A stretch of 64,000 nt of DNA from Diplonema papillatum (lineage: Eukaryota > Euglenozoa > Diplonemea > Diplonemida > Diplonemidae): positions 124,001 to 188,000 of the forward strand of contig JAPJBO010000127.1 in NCBI GenBank assembly GCA_030068145.1, in the 5' to 3' direction. Position 1 is the first letter of the stretch; each line of letters opens with the position of its first letter. The notes under the pieces are model-generated. The model was given only the letters and a program-made list of their open reading frames with translations, had not been told where the DNA came from and did no database searches. The position numbers and the translations under genes were made by a program. This document shows positions 54,070 to 64,000 of this stretch, piece by piece.

Positions 54070-55055
54070 CCTGCTGCCGTTTCGTGCCTACCTCGTGCAC
54101 CTCAGCTTCTCGGCTCCGATCGAACCAACAAACTGCGGACGGGCACAATTTAGTCCTTGCAATCGCTTACCGCCTACTGTTACGGTCTTCTTGCTCGCTA
54201 GCGCAGGCAATATTCCCGCTCGGTAAAACAGCAGCATTTTCTTGCCAATGCCGGACACCTGGGACGCTGTTGAACACTCCTTCTGATCTCTCATGAGGGC
54301 TGCTCTCTCTCTATCTCTCGCTCTTTTCTTTGGTATGCGAAAAGCAGTTTTGCAGCGCATCCCGAAACTATATCTGCCTCCGAAGAATCAATCCACGGAT
54401 TGCAGACTGGGAAACAGAAGTGAGCAGAGTGCTCCCGCGAGGATGCAGCCACTTTTGGCGGGCACCCACTTTTATCTCCAGCTTGACGCTGGACTCCACC
54501 GCGCAGCTTCGTGCATTCTGCGTCGAAAGCAGGAGCTCTTCGTTCGGTCACGCAGCATGTAGGGCTATCCGCATCCCGTTGGCGTCCACCTGCGGCCGAA
54601 TCTTTCCGGTGACTGTGTCTTGCAGCCTCAGGCACTGAGCTGCTCCATGCGACACGGGGCCGTCGGGCGCCACTCTGCTCTAGCACCCGCGTTCGTGCCC
54701 ATGAAGACAACGAGCAGGGAAGAGGGTGGAGGGGTGGGGGTTCTCCTGCTGGGGAGAGAATCTTGCCAAACGGCACCTCCTCGGCCACTCAGTGCTGGGG
54801 CTGGCTGCTGTTTCGAGGTCTCTTCGAGCGCCCTTTCCCCCACCCCCCGCTGCACGCTCTCGCGCACGTGTGGACGCAACGCGCCAGCGGAGAATCGTGT
54901 ACGTCCCTCCTCCCTTCGAAGAAGCCAGCACTTTGCACCCTCAACGTCGTAGCGGCGCGTCGACTGAGGCCCCTCATCGCGCACGGTTCCACCGGTGTGT
55001 TCACCAGAGGGATCAAGCGCACGCTCCTCGTGTGCATTAAACGAGGCAAGGCGCG
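54070..55055. other. intergenic, 5' region of repeat-protein gene
   Basis: No supported gene. Short CT-rich runs lie at 54300-54325. The last 300 bp are GC-rich and lead into the ATG at 55056. The conserved upstream module is not present here. Confidence 0.35.
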
Positions 55056-58000
55056 ATGGGCGTGAGTGAAGTGGGGAGCTACCTGGAGGGCAGCAGCACA
55101 GCACAGTTCGAATCTCTAAACCACCTCAGCGTGTCACAGAGGCACCAGCAACCTAAGCAGGACGGTGAAGGAGCAGACCCGGCTGGGGGCGAGCAGCCGA
55201 AGGGACCCAGTAGAACAGGCAGTGCCTTGGGTGTCGATGACGCCCGATCGCCTCGCACGGCCGACATACGGCTACTGAGCGCCACGATCCCGGTGAGTCG
55301 GCGCTCTTCGGGTATCGCGCAGGAGATTGAAAAGTCGAACCCTCGCATCAATGCACCGGAGCAGACGCGAGACGGGAGCGCGTCAGCTGCGTCGTCGGGC
55401 CGATCCTCGTCTCACGCGCCGGCAACCCAAGCAGCGGGCTTGCGGGCAACGCATCCAAGCGCCGGTCCCGGTGCTCACCGCTTCGCTTCCCCTGCAGTCG
55501 AGGACCCGCAGCAGTCCGCGAACCAAAGCGCCGCCGTCCGCGCAAGCCGCGTCTCCTCGCCTCCGCCAGCCCAGGGCACCGAACCGACCCAAGCCCGATC
55601 CTTGCAGTCTACGCCGGCAAGCCGCTACTCCTCGCCGGCAGTCCACGACACCGAATCGACCCAAGCCCGGTCCTTGCAGTCTGCGCTCGCGAGCCGCCAC
55701 GCACCAGTCCAAGACATTGAAGCGACCCAAGCCCGATCCTTGCAGTCTACGCCCGCAAGCCGCTTCTCCTCACCACCGGCAGTCCAGGACACCGAGGCGA
55801 CCCAAGCCCGGTCCTTGCAGTCTACGCCCGCAAACCGCTTCTCACCAGTCGTCCAAGACATCGACGCGACCCAAGCCCGGTCCTTGCAGTCTACGCCCGC
55901 AAGCCGCTTCTCCTCACCACCGGCAGTCCAGGACACCGAGGCGACCCAAGCCCGGTCCTTGCAGTCTACGCCCGCAAACCGCTTCTCACCAGTCGTCCAA
56001 GACATCGACGCGACCCAAGCCCGGTCCTTGCAGTCTACGCCCGCAAACCGCTTCTCACCAGTCGTCCAAGACATCGACGCGACCCAAGCCCGGTCCTTGC
56101 AGTCCACGCCCGCAAGCCGCTTCTCCTCACCACCGGCAGCCCACGGCACCGAGGCGACCCAACCCCGTTCCGCGCACCGAAGCGCGACCGTTGGCAACGG
56201 CCGATCCGTGGCACCGGCGGCCTCAGGCGCCGACAAACCCCCCTCGCAGCCGCCCCCCGCAGCAGCCGCGCGCCCGAAGCCGGGAGGGCACCCCCCGCGG
56301 CGGCTACCGAAGGCGGGAAGCACCCGATACATCAGCCCGGTGCCTTTAGCCGACGCTGCTCCGCAGGTCGGAGGCTCCGGCGGGGCGGGTGGCGTGGCGC
56401 GCGCGTCGAAGGCCGGCCAAGGCGGCTTCCGCTTCCCGGGGGGCGCGGCAGGCCGCGAAGGAAGCACGCCCACCACCAGCGGCAGTCCGCGAGCTAAAGG
56501 GATTCGGCGCGGGTCTGCGGCCAAGCACCACAGCCCGGCGCCTTTTCCGGCCGTCCGCCAGCCGCCGGACGGGGGCCGACGCCTTGTAGACGGGTCTGCG
56601 GGGGGTGACGCCTGGTTGCATGCTCGGGGCGGCCAGTCGGCTGTGCGCAGGGCCGCTCCTTTTCCGCCGTGCTACCAGCCGCCTTCTCCGGCGCGAGACG
56701 CTGACGGATCTGCGGGGGGTGACGCCTGGTCGCACGCTCGGGGCAGCCAGTCGGCGGCGCGCAGGGCAGCTCCTTTTTCGCCCACCCACCAGCCGCCTTC
56801 TCCGTCGCGAGACGTTGACGGGTCTGCGGGGGGTGACGCCTGGTCGCACGCTCGGGGCGGCCAGTCGGCGGCGCGCAGCGCCACTGCCGACGGGGGGCCA
56901 CCGCGAGGGAACGGTGCGCAGCCTGGTGCCTCCGGGGATCGTCCGCCCGGCACGTGGCTGGGCGTCCTGGGGGCTTGGGCAGGTGGGGGCGCGGGAGTGG
57001 ACGGCAGGCGGGGCGGCGGGGGCGGGTCTGCGGCCGGGAAGGCGGCGGCGCAGGGCGATGCGCTCGCTCGGCTAGTGCGGCAGCACGCGTCGAACGCGCG
57101 GCTGGTCTCGTTCAGCCGCCGGGTCGCCGAGGCCGATGCGGCGTGCGCCGCGTTCCGGGCGGCGCACCCCCACGGCACGACGTCGCTGCTGTTCTCCCCC
57201 GCCTGCCCCCCGCAACAGCAGCAGTGCACTGTGCACTCTCGTGCCTGCGGTGGCCTTCGCGGTTGCCCGTCCCAGGTGCCGCCGTCCCACCCCCAGCGCG
57301 TCTCTCTATCCGCGACCCCCCAGTGCACTGTGCACTCTCGACCCCAAGCTTGTGCGTCGGGGTTGGGGTCTGGTCTTCGCGGTAGCCCCCCCCAGGTGTC
57401 GCCCTCACGCGTCCCTCTGTCTGCGACCCCCCACTGCACTGTGCACTCTCGACCCCAGGCTTCTCCTGCCTGCGGTGCGTTGGGATCCGGTCTTCGCGGT
57501 AGCTCCCCCCAGGTGTCGCCTTCCCGCTCGCCGTCCGACCCCCAGCGCTGCGCCCAGCAGCTGGCGTCGCGTGTCTCTCTGTCAGCGACACCCCAGCTCC
57601 TCGTGCACTCGAGGCCGCTGGACTTGTCTGCCGCCTGCGGCGGGTCTCGGGCGGACTCCCGCTCGCAGACCGCGTCACCGGCCCCGCCCCGCGGGCTTGC
57701 CCTGCGCGACGTCGCGTCACGCAGCCGCCCCGTAGCCGGCGAGCCGGCCCCCCGGGAGCTCTCCCCCGGCCAGCTGCACCCGCTCAACCTGCTGCAGCCG
57801 CTCCGCCGCCCACCCGCGGCGCTGCTGCTGCTGGTGGGCGGCGCGCAGCCGCCGGCGCACGCCTCGCCCGCCGCCGCCGCCGGCCGCCGCGCGCCCGGGA
57901 AACCCCGCGATTTGTCGGTCGTTCCCGAAGCGCTCCGCGACTCCCTCGTCCGCGGCCTGCACAAGCTGACCCTGTACGAGGTCGCATTGGGCCTGGTAGT

Positions 58001-58529
58001 CCCGGTGGAGTACGAGCGGGAGCTGCCGCACGATGCGGTGTTCGACTCGGCGGCTGACGTGTTCCACGTTGACAGCGATAGACTGCTTCCGAGGTACGAC
58101 TGCTACGTCGAAGCGGTGTGTCCAGACGAGAAGAATGAAGCGAATGCAGGGGGTCCAACGGGCGACTATGAGGTGGAAGAGCTTCGGGAGCTGTGCATGC
58201 GGGCGGGCGGAGTGTTGGAAGAGCTGGATGCGATGCAGCGAGCAGTCGAGGCTCGAGTGGATGACGTGTGCGAGGGGCTGTTGGCGACTCGCGCGATGTT
58301 CAACGACCAAGCCTTCGGGATCGAACGCCGCGAGCAAGCGGTGGCCGACGAGCTGGACGCCGCCACGGCGGCGACCAGGACCGGGCTGCTGGACCGATCC
58401 GTCCTTACAGCCTCGGTGCAGATGCCTCAGGTGCACATGCGGCCCGCTCTCCCGGCCTCGCACCCGACAGCTGTGGCGGTGGCCGAGATTCGGCGTGCCC
58501 AGCTGGGCTCTATCACGTCGCTGTCATAA
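55056..58529 (+). CDS. long disordered repeat protein, helical C-terminus
   Basis: 1,157 residues in one exon from ATG 55056 (MGVSEVGSYLEGSSTAQFES). Residues about 165-360 are eight or more 19- to 25-residue repeats (QDTEATQARSLQSTPASRFS with PPAV or PVV linkers), then Pro/Ala/Gly-rich low complexity. Another tandem set (DGSAGGDAWSHARGGQSAAR, three copies, about 505-615) and Cys/Ser/His-containing repeats (CTVHSRPQA.., LSATPQ) follow to about 860. The last 200 residues differ: a folded segment PEALRDSLVRGLHKLTLYEV..YERELPHDAVFDSA and a coiled-coil-like helix (VEELRELCMRAGGVLEELDAM..). The repeats suggest a scaffold or phase-separating protein; no family is recognised. Long antisense and alternative frames over the repeats are artefacts of GC content. 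Confidence 0.6.
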   Translation: MGVSEVGSYLEGSSTAQFESLNHLSVSQRHQQPKQDGEGADPAGGEQPKGPSRTGSALGVDDARSPRTADIRLLSATIPVSRRSSGIAQEIEKSNPRINAPEQTRDGSASAASSGRSSSHAPATQAAGLRATHPSAGPGAHRFASPAVEDPQQSANQSAAVRASRVSSPPPAQGTEPTQARSLQSTPASRYSSPAVHDTESTQARSLQSALASRHAPVQDIEATQARSLQSTPASRFSSPPAVQDTEATQARSLQSTPANRFSPVVQDIDATQARSLQSTPASRFSSPPAVQDTEATQARSLQSTPANRFSPVVQDIDATQARSLQSTPANRFSPVVQDIDATQARSLQSTPASRFSSPPAAHGTEATQPRSAHRSATVGNGRSVAPAASGADKPPSQPPPAAAARPKPGGHPPRRLPKAGSTRYISPVPLADAAPQVGGSGGAGGVARASKAGQGGFRFPGGAAGREGSTPTTSGSPRAKGIRRGSAAKHHSPAPFPAVRQPPDGGRRLVDGSAGGDAWLHARGGQSAVRRAAPFPPCYQPPSPARDADGSAGGDAWSHARGSQSAARRAAPFSPTHQPPSPSRDVDGSAGGDAWSHARGGQSAARSATADGGPPRGNGAQPGASGDRPPGTWLGVLGAWAGGGAGVDGRRGGGGGSAAGKAAAQGDALARLVRQHASNARLVSFSRRVAEADAACAAFRAAHPHGTTSLLFSPACPPQQQQCTVHSRACGGLRGCPSQVPPSHPQRVSLSATPQCTVHSRPQACASGLGSGLRGSPPQVSPSRVPLSATPHCTVHSRPQASPACGALGSGLRGSSPQVSPSRSPSDPQRCAQQLASRVSLSATPQLLVHSRPLDLSAACGGSRADSRSQTASPAPPRGLALRDVASRSRPVAGEPAPRELSPGQLHPLNLLQPLRRPPAALLLLVGGAQPPAHASPAAAAGRRAPGKPRDLSVVPEALRDSLVRGLHKLTLYEVALGLVVPVEYERELPHDAVFDSAADVFHVDSDRLLPRYDCYVEAVCPDEKNEANAGGPTGDYEVEELRELCMRAGGVLEELDAMQRAVEARVDDVCEGLLATRAMFNDQAFGIERREQAVADELDAATAATRTGLLDRSVLTASVQMPQVHMRPALPASHPTAVAVAEIRRAQLGSITSLS

Positions 58530-59740
58530 AGTATGCAGGGATGTTCTGCACCAAGAAATACCCCTACCCCGTACCCGGTGGCTAGCTGGAGAAGCGGCCA
58601 GCCGGCGTGCTGTGGCCGTGTTGAGCAATTCGCGCAACGGATCGGACGGTCAAGGCGACGGTCCCGCCGACCTCAAATTTGCGCAGCCAGCCGCCACTTA
58701 ACCTGGCACCGCCGCCACCCACCCAAGGCCAGCAGCAACTTTCGTACGTATGGCGTACCATGGGTGGTACATAGGCGCTTCCACAAGACTTGCTCGAGAA
58801 CCCCTCTTGAGTCAAGCAGCTGCGTGGTCGTTCTTTTTGTGTTTGGAAACCCGGGCAGAATTCGTATCCGGGGATGCACCGTGGCGCGCGGAGTCGTCGT
58901 CCGGGCAGCGGTGGCCCAGCCCCAGCTCCTTCGACCGACCCGGTGCCTTCAACATCTTCGACAGCGTTCAGCCCTCATGCTATCACGGAGAGCTCGCAGC
59001 TGCTTGCGTCCGGCCCCCTGGTACCTGTCCAGGCGGTAGCGTGTGCTTGCCTAGCCCAAGCTGTCGCCGCGTGGACACCACGGTAGGCACAGTGCTGAAG
59101 CGTTTCGGCTGAAAAACGCGAGTGCCACCTTCCCTCGCGAGGTTCGGAGCTCGCTTTAGCAGAGGCTTTGGTCCCGCCGTTGGCTACAACACCGAACACC
59201 ACGAACGTTCATGGCACGCTGATTTGCACCGACTCATCTCAGCAGCACTCGTTTCGCCGTCGCGTGCCGGGTCTCTCTTGCCGCGTTGCGGTACAATCTT
59301 CGCTTGTTACGGAACGTCGTCTGCGCGTAAAAAAATGATAAAAATCGACTGCTCCGTCGACTCTAGCTTTGCTGTCTCTCGGACACACGGACAACTTTCG
59401 GGTTCGTTCAGATCGTGTACATTAAGTGCGCGAGCATCCATCGCGCGGTGGTTCCGGCTTCTGAGGCTGCCTGCCGGTCGTTTCCTCGACGATCCGAACG
59501 GGATCGTCGGAAGCACGAACAGCTTGTGACACGATCAGAAGCTTCTTTGCGGCAACATCTTGGTTCACATCTTGCCCGGGTTGTGCATCCAAGCTGAATG
59601 CGTACTCCAGCTACGCAAGAAACCTCGCTGCTGCTGTCATCTGATGCCTCATGAGCATGGAGCGAGGAAACCCAGGGATTCCCACTGACATGCAAGTGCA
59701 AGAGCGGCCGAAAGGGCACCTTGCAGATACCCGCTAATTG
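58530..59740. other. intergenic, no gene seen
   Basis: Only short motif-free frames. A small hairpin (GACGATCC..GGATCGTC) lies at 59490-59510. Confidence 0.35.
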
Positions 59741-59741
59741 C

Positions 59742-59949
59742 GCAAAAAATACTCGAGGGGCTGCCTTGTGCTTACTTCGAAAGAGGCTAGAGGGGAGAAA
59801 CAATACAACTGCAAAGTGGGTCTTTTTTGTTGAACGCTTACGCCCGCCACTAAACCCAGATTTACCTGTGTTTCGTGTGGGCTACAGCACATTTACCTCC
59901 TTTGATCGCAGTCTCCTCAAGCATTTCCTACAAAGCAGGTGCTTGTAGA
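59742..59949. repeat. ~200-bp dispersed repeat
   Basis: Copy of the repeat at 25241-25442 in the same orientation, extended at the end by GCAGGTGCTTGTAG. Confidence 0.8.
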
Positions 59950-60582
59950 AAAGAAAAAAACACACATTTAGATGCTCACAAGTCGCACGAAAGAAAAAGG
60001 CGCCCGATCGTCGCGATGAGTAGAAGAAAGTAACGGAAAACAAGACTTTTTTGCGTCGACCGCAGTACCCTCGTCCAATGATTGGGCACTCCAAGCATAA
60101 GCCCAAAGCCCAATCGATGTGGCAACTGACGGGAATTGTCAGGAGTTGTCGCAAAGCTCGAAACGGGAAAGCCGCACGGCGCCTGCAGGCGACCAAGCGA
60201 AGGAAGGGGACGCGACCCAGAGACCCGGGCTAAGTAGCCTGTAACTAGTGTGATGGACCAAGTTCGACTTATACGCACGGCGCCCGCATTAGTGGTGGTG
60301 ACTTCTAGTATGCCAGAGATGCGCGCGATTCTTGCAGCAGAGGCCGGCCGCGGTTTAGGCAACACGCACCCAACTGAACCACCGCGACAGTCGGAGTGCC
60401 ATTCCCTACCGTTGTGTCCAACAACGAGTAACAACAACAACCACGAAAAATGCCCTTGGTGTCGGTCATAAATTGTTACGAACCTGGCTTCAAAGCAAGC
60501 AAGTAAAGTGCACACGAAAGAAGCCATGCGTACCCCTCCCCACACTCCCGGTACACAACAGCTTCAAAAGAGCCCATTCGAC

Positions 60583-60632
60583 GAAAGTCATCCAGAGACT
60601 CTAAAAACCCGGATTCTCGAACTTTTAGCTCT
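60583..60632 (+). promoter_or_regulatory. conserved module, diverged copy
   Basis: AAAGTCATCCAGAGACTCTA then AAAACCCGGATTCTCGAACT. It stands 160 bp upstream of a better copy. Confidence 0.4.
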
Positions 60633-60658
60633 AACAACAAAAAAAAGCACAACCCGGA

Positions 60659-60797
60659 CATGCTAGCCATAACCCGTTACGGAAGCGTGCACCAAATGCA
60701 CAACCCATAACCCTTTCTTGCTCTAGGAGAACCCATTGAACAACGGTCACACGGAGACCCTAAACCCCCGGAATTTCAAGCGAACTTTAACTCTAAC
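60659..60797 (+). promoter_or_regulatory. promoter repeat with conserved module
   Basis: GCTAGCCATAACCCGTTACG, CCCTTTCTTGCTCTAGGAGA, then the module at 60741-60797 (ACGGTCACACGGAGACCCTA, AACCCCCGGAATTTCAAGCG, AACTTTAACTCTAAC). It ends 145 bp before the ATG at 60942. Near-identical blocks lie at 39871-40017 and 62498-62640. Confidence 0.6.
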
Positions 60798-60941
60798 AAA
60801 CTCGCGCAAAGTTTGCCCTCCCACCGCAACAGGACTGGGTACGGGCGCGTCCCCACCCCAACCCCCCTCCCCATTGGCACTGAAAGGGGTTTCTCCCCCC
60901 TCTTCCTCCGGGCTGCCCCTGCTATTCTGTGCGAAGGAAGC

Positions 60942-63475
60942 ATGGCGTCCCAGGTCAGCGGCGCGCTCGACGGGATGGACCTGGCGCAGACGCAAGAGTT
61001 GCTGTTCGAGTTGCAGGACGAGCTGAGGGTGATGGAGGACAAGGTAGGGGAGCGCGAGGCGCAGCTGGAGCAGATCATCGACAAGAACAAGAAGCGGGAG
61101 AAGGCGCTTCTGGACGGGCTCGAAGCTGTTGTAGGGTATACCACCATCCTCGAGCAGAGCGTCGTCCAACCGGCCATCGGCGACTTGTTGTTGGAGCTCC
61201 GCAAGCACTATTCGACAGCGGCGGCCGCCCGAGGGGAAGCGACCGGGAAGATTGGTAAGATTCTGTCGTCGGGCTCGTCGAGGCTGGCGAAGTTGCTGTC
61301 GATGCTGCACAACCCGTCGAACAACGCGATGGCCGTCGAAGAAAAGCGGAGGCAGGCGCTGGACTACGGCACGTTCGGCGTCCATCAGCCGGAGGACGCG
61401 TACGTCCTGGTTTCAACGCTGCTCCAAGACAAGCAGCAGCTCAAGCAGGTGCTCCGGTACTGCACGCAGAGCCTCTCCCAACTCAACCCGGGGGACCCGC
61501 CCGGCGCCTCCTCTCACGACGGAACGCTACCCGGTATGTTGCCACCGGCTCTCTCCCCCATGGTGCACCTCACATGGCTCGTGTTGCTGAGCGCACCATG
61601 ACAGATACAAGGTGGTGCAGTTTCCATCCTTTTCTGTATCTACCAAATCACGGAAGCGGTTGATTACAAGTACAGCGAAGTGGGACACAGCTCTCACCGC
61701 CACATTGCCCAATGGCACTTCATACCAGTCCAGGGCAACATGAACGATGATACAAAAACCCGGTCGTCGAACATGGGTCCCGTTCCCATCCTACTGGGAA
61801 CGGATCAAGCTTCTTCAACGAAGTACTCGAAGGCCTATCGCAGTCGCAACCCCGCGCAGAAAACGCCACGCATGCCGACAGCCAGTCCAACAGCCAGTCC
61901 AACAGCCAGTCCAACAGCCAGTCCAACAGCCAGTCCAACAGCCAGTCCAACAGCCAGTCCAACAGCCAGTCCAACAGCCAGCCATTCACCAAGCGGGTAA
62001 CCGGACACGAAGAAGACACGGTCCGACCAGGATGTTGATACGACACCTCAAGGTAACGCTGAGCCACTGGAATGTTCCCACCGTGGGGCAACCAAAAAAC
62101 TGAGCGGCGGATCTTTTGCCAACGCACGGGGTGTCGAAATCCACGAGCGCACCTGTGCAAAAAGCCCCGCATGCCGCCAAATTACCCAGCCCAGTCCTAT
62201 CTGGAGCGCTGGCCCGGCGAGCTACGAGGGCACAAACCTTTTCCTTTCCCTCCCCCCGTCTCTCTTTTCCATTCTTGCACATCAGGCCTGCATGGCCCAT
62301 CTAAATCAATCGAAAAGAAAACTTATAAACGCGGACAACAGACCGGTACGGGCTACAAGGCAACCCCTGCTCAACTGCCTTGATGGCACTTGCACCTTAA
62401 AGAACTCAATGCTCAACTTGTAGAACGTGGGGGGGCCCAAGACTACACTCCACGAAGGAATGTACTTGGTGTCGGTCACAAACAGTCCCGGGCATGGCTA
62501 GCCATAATCCATAACGAAAGCGTGCACTAAATATACAACCCGTAACCACATAGCCCTTTCTTGCTCTAAGAGAACCCATTCATGAACGGTCACACGCAGA
62601 CCCTAAAACCCCGGAATTTCAAGCGAACTTTAACTCTAGAAAACAAAAGAGCGTTTTACCACCTTGCGCGGTGTCACGGGATGTTTTGGCAGCCGCTGCT
62701 AAACATCGTAGTGCATGCTAATCCATGTGGTTCATGTACTTAAAAGAACTCAATGCTAAACAAACAGAACGTGAAGCTTTACCAGCTTCGGCTGACACCT
62801 TTTGCGCACTTAACCATGGTTAAGAAGACGACTGAAAGCATAGACGCAACGATAGCTCAAAGAATCTGCAGAATAACACGAAAACCCTCGAGGCAAAAAC
62901 CCGTTTTCACACTTCTTCTGTGCCCCTACGATTGTGTAGTTTCTGTTTGTATCGGGCCGAACTGAAGGCCGAAGGGGGAGGTTTCCCATGTCGGTACACG
63001 TACACGCGTCCCGCGTACAGGTGAGCGATCGACGAAGGCAGTCGAAAGGTTGACCCGGGAGATCGGAATGCTGCAGCAGCAGAACGACTCTTTGAAAGCG
63101 GAGGTGCAGCGGTTGCACGTGCTGTGCCAGCAGACGAGTGCGCAGGTCCACGACGGGGAGAGCGGCAGGGTACATGCGGAGCTGAGCCTGCTGAAGCAGG
63201 AGAAGAGCATCCTCGGCCAGCAGCTCGAGTCGCTGGCGAGCACATCGAGGCAGGAGCGATTAGTGGTCGACTCGAAGGTCGACTCCCTGCAGAGCTCGCT
63301 GAACCAAATGATGGCGGAGAGGGACGTGCTGCGGTCGCGCGCGGACGTCGCCGAAAAAGACGCCGCGCACGCGACCCGCGAGCGGCACCAGCTGCAGCAA
63401 AAAAACCTCGCCCTCGACGGCGCGCTGCAGCAGCTGCACCAGGACCGGTCGCTTGTCATGCGGAAGCTGGAGCAG
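60942..63475 (+). CDS. two-exon coiled-coil protein
   Basis: Exon 1 60942-61533, intron 61534-63020 (G|GTATGT..GCGTACAG|G), exon 2 63021-63475. Both splice sites are phase 1, and the join gives an unbroken heptad helix, which supports the prediction. 349 residues to this point: helix 12-60 (LAQTQELLFELQDELRVMED..EQIIDKNKKREKALLDG), a middle with ILSSGSSRLAKLLSMLHNPS and DYGTFGVHQPEDAYVLVSTL, then a long coiled coil in exon 2 (TREIGMLQQQNDSLKAEVQR.. ..MRKLEQ). Exon 2 may end at CAG|GTCTGG (63476), with more exons outside the window, or run on to a TAG at 63530-63532. The pattern recalls basal-body or trafficking coiled-coil proteins, but I assign no family. The ATG is the first after the upstream module. 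Confidence 0.6.
61875..61985. repeat. 12-bp minisatellite in the intron
   Basis: CCAACAGCCAGT is repeated about nine times inside the predicted intron of the coiled-coil gene. Confidence 0.9.
62325..62644 (+). repeat. dispersed promoter-bearing repeat, copy B
   Basis: Near copy of 39705-40025, including the conserved module at 62585-62640, lying inside the predicted intron of the coiled-coil gene about 380 bp before exon 2. It could supply an internal promoter or be an inserted repeat. Confidence 0.8.
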
Positions 63476-63489
63476 GTCTGGGGTTTTGC

Positions 63490-63605
63490 CCCCACTTTAC
63501 ACTCCCTTTTTTTCCCTTTCTCCCTTTTCTAGACGACATCTTCTTCGATTTGATGCTAGCATCAACCATGCATGAGAGGCAGTGCTCTGTCTAAATATGA
63601 AGCTG
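63490..63605 (+). repeat. segment shared with 1080-1215
   Basis: Pyrimidine-rich, then CATCTTCTTCG and GCTAGCATCAACCATGCATG with AGGCAGT; see the copy at 1080-1215. It lies just before the rRNA sequence. Confidence 0.45.
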
Positions 63606-63663
63606 GAGTTAAATTGTCGACGAGCCTCACCGTGTGATGAGAACTTAACTATGATTTTCCCTC

Positions 63664-63717
<54 letters not shown>

Positions 63718-64000
63718 TTCTAATTAAAGACGCGCATGAATGGACCAATGAGATTCCTTCTGTCCCTACCTACTATCTGGCGAAACAGCAGTCAAGGGAA
63801 CGGACTTGAAACTGTCAGCGGGGGAAAGAAGACCCTGTTGAGTTTGACTCTAGTCTGACTTTGTGCAGTGACACGAGAGGTGTAGAATAGGTGGGAGGCC
63901 ACCCTAGTGATTGCTCAGACACGGTTTGTGGACTCTGTTCTGGTCAGTGAGACACGGGTGTTACAGGCGGCCTGCCCGTGGAACAACGGCGAACCTAGCA
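63664..64000 (+). rRNA. LSU (28S-type) rRNA domain IV/V fragment
   Basis: From about 63668: AAACGGCGGGAGTAACTATG, CTCTCTTAAGGTAGCCAAAT, GACGCGCATGAATGGA, CAAGGGAACGGACTTG, GGGAAAGAAGACCCTGTTGA, CTTTGTGCAGTGACACGAGA and GAGGTGTAGAATAGGTGGGA follow one another in the order known for eukaryotic 28S rRNA. CTTAAGGTAGCC is the universally conserved site where R2 retrotransposons insert; it is uninterrupted here. The part after 63905 is not conserved and is probably an expansion segment. The upstream LSU domains are not present before 63664, so the gene either begins as a piece here or is truncated. The sequence runs off the window. Confidence 0.9.

Noticed and set aside
55327..57964. Long alternative and antisense frames inside the repeat-protein gene
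   Set aside because: High GC content and in-phase repeats keep all frames open; only the frame from 55056 has a distinct helical C-terminus and a consistent start.
63681..63720. R2-type retrotransposon insertion in the 28S target
   Set aside because: The target CTTAAGGTAGCCAAATG is continuous with no insertion.

Overview
The window is eukaryotic nuclear DNA. It holds two stretches of cytosolic-type large-subunit rRNA, a GC-rich gene set of eukaryotic families (EMC6, TLC-domain, PPR and zf-C6H2 proteins), at least two supported introns with GT..AG ends and matching phase, and a large load of mobile and satellite DNA. A PPR gene fits an organism with organelle RNA metabolism, such as a unicellular alga or another protist. 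I could not place it further, and there is no sign of bacterial operons.

Layout. 0.4-0.5 kb: LSU rRNA domain VI (sarcin-ricin region). 1.8-2.1 kb: an EMC6-like gene, then degenerate tandem repeats. 4.5-6.4 kb: a LINE reverse-transcriptase remnant running in frame into a PPR gene, followed by a partial copy of that gene's 3' end. 7.9-13.8 kb: a very large secreted protein gene with a long CT tract in front, one intron and one apparent 1-base frameshift. 13.9-17.2 kb, minus strand: a broken DIRS-like retroelement with a 48-bp minisatellite upstream of it. 17.3-24.5 kb: mostly non-coding, with one composite repeat (22.6-23.5 kb). 24.6-26.9 kb: a TLC-domain gene surrounded by scraps of the secreted-protein, TLC and PPR genes. 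27-32 kb: no convincing gene. 32.3-35.6 kb: a triplicated 0.46-kb unit and a segmental duplication ending in a zf-C6H2 exon. 36.0-38.5 kb: a hairpin-rich inverted-repeat element.

42-50.5 kb is the most striking part. A composite repeat with a tRNA-like head and a 16-bp minisatellite is interrupted by a 6.8-kb foldback element flanked by TTA duplications. Its arms are about 110 copies of a 41-bp unit with a palindromic core. That element is itself interrupted by a second foldback element (30-bp repeats) flanked by AAATTT. 50.7-58.5 kb holds a zinc-finger/F-box-like gene, a one-pass membrane protein gene with decaying 3' copies, and a long disordered repeat protein. 60.9-63.5 kb: a two-exon coiled-coil gene. 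63.66 kb to the end: LSU rRNA domain IV/V.

Two themes tie the region together. First, a conserved sequence of about 45 bp (core GGTCACACGGAGACCCTAAA, then CCCCGGAATTTCAAGCGAAC) lies 50-150 bp upstream of three supported genes and recurs elsewhere inside larger repeats; it looks like a promoter or leader module. Second, fragments of local genes are repeatedly copied, truncated and joined to unrelated pieces. All function calls are made by eye from translated motifs; no database search was run.
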